A DNA stretch of 64,000 nucleotides from JAAYAY01 sp963674575 (GTDB lineage Bacteria; Planctomycetota; Planctomycetia; Pirellulales; Thermoguttaceae): the NCBI GenBank assembly GCA_963674575.2, contig CAXXQT010000007.1:124001-188000 (forward strand), written 5' to 3'. The notes under the pieces were generated by a model. The model worked only from the letters and a program-made list of their open reading frames with translations. It made no database searches and was not told the origin of the DNA. A program made the position numbers and the translations under genes. Below, piece after piece: positions 62,001-64,000 of this stretch. Numbering within the stretch: the stretch's first letter is position 1; each line of letters starts with the position of its first letter.

Positions 62001-62136
62001 ACGGCTCGAACGAATGCAGAGTGACTTGCCGTATTCTGGTCACGTGTCGATCGAATTAGAGGGCAATTCGCGGTTCAATTGGATCAGAGGCTCGTACAGA
62101 TGGCTTCGCTGTCAGCGGGCTCAGGGCAATATCTGA
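59026..62136 (+). CDS. Papain/C39-like peptidase fused to xylose-isomerase-like TIM barrel (unrecognised)
   Basis: 1036 residues, no signal peptide. Around Cys346 the sequence GGATCAQANAIMATGLL has the look of a peptidase active-site helix; His470 in QHSILVVGY and Asp509 in LVVHDPG could complete a C39/papain triad. Residues about 760-1030 resemble the xylose-isomerase/AP-endonuclease-2 barrel: Glu892 in CECEPGS, Asp932 and His935 in LNLDIAHM, His957 in AHAHIADHPG, Glu1010 in SIELEGN, the usual metal-ligand order. Lower G+C than neighbours suggests transfer. Both domain calls are by eye; no known protein with this fusion is recognised. Confidence 0.5.
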   Translation: MPQTVSISDVGAHEFFWQRDDGFPCRDELLLSGAGKCTCVPRNFGRWAPNSPVLSIPYGREFLKVSMAEPTSCFVVRSEHQYNGLDHQRTSVRKHLCTTDTAGFHQWTWHEAAGVFETWKVSFVSELHSAIENWLVALPRPNPALGEPPDNYVVFGCDDISVVGEIFARFAEAAYGYAKARMDALCENQEAIDTGNKTTRLQHELWEMLNEAIPALHYANDTITLDGTVLIEIAIPGFGDDSFVELRNCVINHWVDLFLARLTSPLVCVKQSPQEQYSRYVGFVDFRPISSLSPIALGLLKPPVTLAAPDRGRWLIQGHYAYQFGGPRDLKSSFYVMHDCDGGATCAQANAIMATGLLSDRGASIPGTYEVSSFAGNEATIATGPLDVEQILQVLSEEHCHVNAAFVGIPIRQDHGPRGISRSILLFERLAEAYLHARCPGVLLCDPHYLYATPGNPRARASVNEDTIQHSILVVGYSEGVEETITPQIQGTVLDNYGGRLLRNLVVHDPGHAPFINVPASRVWHACAKYDREEHERGIDESLNAVFVSPRDVKCSLFECVSHLQMNDENFRECCANTLDGTADYRMALVRPRQLRELNVNAGNDLPDLVWLIISFRIEDGERLAERLWMFDATLPEGHEGTVRSESLTDPSLLADPDLLADVAKNTFPESGAEYPVATMTSSSPWSINELISKVQAELDGNAFDLFLLRSRDIVAVQDYLQNQGNTLKAFGPKNTVLQGKELRDEIEYGRISALSVLAENDNIPHMVDWLTQEALRIPQGERPRIAAFATYFPQISNPDAGGFPDAKCPHSIGTLSEMAIVNCVKIAVGLKEQGFVDGDIIVEIVCGANCARETRHDPNRLISECLAPRLKHIVNTLGDMSYPWSLSCECEPGSTYLLNSRGQIDLLFAELEDGDNEVAQRMLRHVGLNLDIAHMVISGIGREELKPLSHRIAHAHIADHPGDQHYRDQCLGRSSRIYSEDIELLRLYEEARLERMQSDLPYSGHVSIELEGNSRFNWIRGSYRWLRCQRAQGNI

Positions 62137-62155
62137 GAGGATCCGGGATTCCGGA

Positions 62156-63325
62156 TCACCGCGCCTGCGACTGGCGACGATACTGCCGTGGCGAGAGGCC
62201 TGTTTGCTTGGCGAATACGACGTCGAGCCGACGCGTGTTGGCGAAACCGGCTTGCTCGGCCACCGACGCGATCGTCAGGTGGGTGCTCGTGAGCAATTCC
62301 TTGGCACGCTCAACCCGCACGCGATTGATTTCGTCGAGGACGGAACGATCCAAGACGGCGCGAAAACGGCGTTCCAGAAGCCGCCGCCCAGCGGCGATCC
62401 CGTGGGCCACGTCGTTGACGCCCATGTCCTCGGCGGCGTGCTGGCGAATGTAGCGCAGGGCCGCTTGCACGGTTTCGTCGTCCACGGCGGTGATGTCCGT
62501 CGAGTAGCGGGTGACCACGTGGAGCGGCGGCAGCAGCAAGGGAGCTGGCGGAGGCGCCTGGCCCGCCATGAGCCGGTCCAGAAGGGTTGCCGCTTCGAAG
62601 CCAATCCGTTCGGCCGGCACGGCGATGCTGGAAAGGGTCGGCTGGGTCAAGCTGCAATCCAGGTCGTCGTTTCCCACGCCCAGCAAGGCGACGTCTTCCG
62701 GCACTTCAAGGTCCAGTTGGGCGCACACATCCGCCAGGTAGCGAGCGGGCGCGTCTTCGCAGCAAAGCACGGCGGCCGGTTTGGGGAGCCGACGCAGCCA
62801 TCGCTGGGTCTTCTGGGTGGACTTCTTCCACAGGGTGGCTGTGGCCAGATCCGCGAGATACTCGGTGTAGCAGGAAGAGACTTTGTGGCCGGCCTCGCCA
62901 ACCCGCTGTTGAAAGGCCGCCTCCTGGGTCCGCGAATAGGTCGCCGATTCGCTCCCGAAGAAGCCAAAGCGATCGAACTTCCGCTCCAGGAAGTACTCGG
63001 CCGCCAGGCGTCCCACGGCCCCGTGGTCGACATCTACTGTGGGAACCCGCAGGTCCGGCAGTAGGAAAGCGGTGTCGATCAGGGGCGTACGCAGGCGGAT
63101 CAGTTCCTTGGCCATCTGGGGCAAGACCAGTCCGGCAATGATCCCGTGGGGTTTCCAGTCCCGAACCTGGGAGACGAGCCGAAGTCGGGGTGGGGCGTCT
63201 CGAAGGACCCAATTCGGTTTGGCGGCCGCATAGGCGCGCACGCCGCGGACGACGCCTCGAACGAAGCTCAGTCCCCGGTCCAGGAGCAGGGCAATCCGGC
63301 AAGTGGGTTCGACTGGTGTGCTCAT
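62156..63325 (-). CDS. XylR-type AraC-family regulator
   Basis: 389 residues. N-terminal periplasmic-binding/LacI-like sensor (RIALLLDRGLSFVRGVVRGV, GFFGSESATYSRTQEAAF, ALLGVGNDDLDCSLTQP) and C-terminal AraC HTH pair (DMGVNDVAHGIAAGRRLLE; HLTIASVAEQAGFANTRRL). This is the XylR type, sugar-responsive activators, abundant in planctomycetes. It is divergent from the aminotransferase gene at 63597; the 271 bp between them would hold the operator. Confidence 0.88.
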   Translation of the reverse strand: MSTPVEPTCRIALLLDRGLSFVRGVVRGVRAYAAAKPNWVLRDAPPRLRLVSQVRDWKPHGIIAGLVLPQMAKELIRLRTPLIDTAFLLPDLRVPTVDVDHGAVGRLAAEYFLERKFDRFGFFGSESATYSRTQEAAFQQRVGEAGHKVSSCYTEYLADLATATLWKKSTQKTQRWLRRLPKPAAVLCCEDAPARYLADVCAQLDLEVPEDVALLGVGNDDLDCSLTQPTLSSIAVPAERIGFEAATLLDRLMAGQAPPPAPLLLPPLHVVTRYSTDITAVDDETVQAALRYIRQHAAEDMGVNDVAHGIAAGRRLLERRFRAVLDRSVLDEINRVRVERAKELLTSTHLTIASVAEQAGFANTRRLDVVFAKQTGLSPRQYRRQSQAR

Positions 63326-63596
63326 CGACTCGGAATTTGCTTAAAACATGGAGGAAACGACCCCCGCCCAGAAGAGGGAATGCTCTCTCGCTGCCCATTA
63401 TGCCAATTCCTACTGGTGTCTGCATCGGCTTGCGAGGGTAAAATCATGGCTTCTTCAATCGCAATCGGCTTGGGAGGAAGTGTCGCAAAAAGGTAATAGA
63501 ATTTCGCATTCTCGACTGGAAGCTCGGCGACTGTCGGCTATTCTACGGGTTGTTGGAGCGGTGTGATTGAAAACAACGCAGCGGAGGTGATTGAGG

Positions 63597-64000
63597 ATGA
63601 GCGAGAAACAGGGCCTTTCAAGACGCCGATTCGTCGCCGGTGCGTCCGGTCTTGTGCTGGCCGGGACGGCAGCCAGGGGCGCCGAGAGTTCTGCATCGGA
63701 AAAGGCCTCCCCTTTGGCCATCGACGGCGGAGAAAAGGCCGTCCGGCAGTCGCCCGAGGCTCAACCCCGTTGGGGCGAGCCGGAGTTGAAGCAGCTTGGC
63801 GAGATGCTTCAGCAGAATTCGCTGTTCTACTGGAAAGGCCCGCAGACCGAACTGCTCAAGGAGCGATTCCGGGAATTCTGCCCTCTCAAACACGTCCAGA
63901 CTTGTTCGTCCGGGACGGCGGCCATTCACATTGCCGTTACCGCGGCGGGGATCGGGCTCGGCGACGAAGTGATCACCTCTCCGATCACCGACATGGGAAC
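63597..64000 (+). CDS. Tat-exported DegT/DnrJ/EryC1/StrS aminotransferase, partial
   Basis: The first 134 residues are visible; the gene runs past the window edge. Tat signal LSRRRFVAGASGLVLAG (SRRxF), then LAIDGGEKAVRQ and the family block FYWKGPQTELLKERFREF and CSSGTAAIHIAVTAAGIGLG, followed by DEVITSPITDMG. DegT enzymes transfer amino groups to keto-sugars using PLP. ATG at 63597 follows GAGG. Export by Tat is odd for this cytosolic class but recurs in planctomycetes. Possibly controlled by the divergent XylR-type regulator. Confidence 0.85.
   Translation, partial: MSEKQGLSRRRFVAGASGLVLAGTAARGAESSASEKASPLAIDGGEKAVRQSPEAQPRWGEPELKQLGEMLQQNSLFYWKGPQTELLKERFREFCPLKHVQTCSSGTAAIHIAVTAAGIGLGDEVITSPITDMG

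Overview
The window looks like chromosome from a planctomycete (Planctomycetota, probably Pirellulales-like). This is inferred from the high G+C, secreted HEAT-like proteins with Gly/Tyr/Glu-rich stretches, a Tat-exported DegT-type aminotransferase, an exported GH29 fucosidase and giant YD-repeat genes. No rRNA or marker gene is present to settle taxonomy.

Region 1 (1-19854) is the integrase-proximal part of an integrated phage-like element, read almost entirely on the minus strand. From right to left it has a tyrosine integrase, a run of short tightly coupled early genes, a RimI-like acetyltransferase, an ASCH protein, CsrA, an initiator-type tRNA-fMet, a winged-helix replication candidate with three internal hairpin repeats, HTH and zinc-ribbon proteins, two possible papain-fold proteins, a LamG-type structural protein, and the N-terminal part of a terminase-like ATPase cut by the window edge. 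Its right border is a 42-bp 3' half of tRNA-Arg(CCT), a classic attachment-site relic. The intact tRNA should therefore lie beyond the left edge.

Region 2 (about 20109-26760) holds a multi-gene transposon: a zinc-ribbon protein (one copy only), a DDE integrase-type transposase, an ExeA/TniB-like AAA+ ATPase and a small protein with a DnaG-type (CHC2-like) zinc finger. Two nearly identical 2695-bp units lie in tandem 5 bp apart, and a third, decayed 3' end lies upstream. A 13-bp hairpin after the zinc-finger gene is conserved in all three with compensatory base changes.

Region 3 (26840-39079) is a YD-repeat (RHS) polymorphic-toxin island broken by two 3070-bp elements that match recombinase-in-trio (RIT) elements. 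Copy 1 sits between 6-bp direct repeats, and its precise removal would restore a continuous YD repeat. Each element end supplies a start codon and 43 codons in frame to the truncated RHS gene beside it. Each RHS tip is followed by a small gene, one of them a good immunity candidate. A degraded RAYT (IS200-like) transposase lies between them. Both RIT copies carry the same internal lesion that removes the catalytic tyrosine of the first recombinase.

Region 4 (39128-64000) is ordinary chromosome: a VTT/DedA membrane protein, a hybrid sensor kinase, a 650-residue conserved unknown, GH29 alpha-L-fucosidase, GlgC, an outer-membrane porin, a class II HDAC-like deacetylase, three exported HEAT-like or low-complexity proteins, a XylR-type AraC regulator and a DegT/StrS aminotransferase at the right edge. 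Among them is a 1036-residue protein that seems to join a papain/C39-like peptidase to a xylose-isomerase-like TIM barrel.

Best candidates for undescribed biology: the DDE + AAA + CHC2-finger transposon with its covarying hairpin, the RIT/RHS junctions, the phage-borne tRNA-fMet with CsrA, and the peptidase-TIM-barrel fusion.
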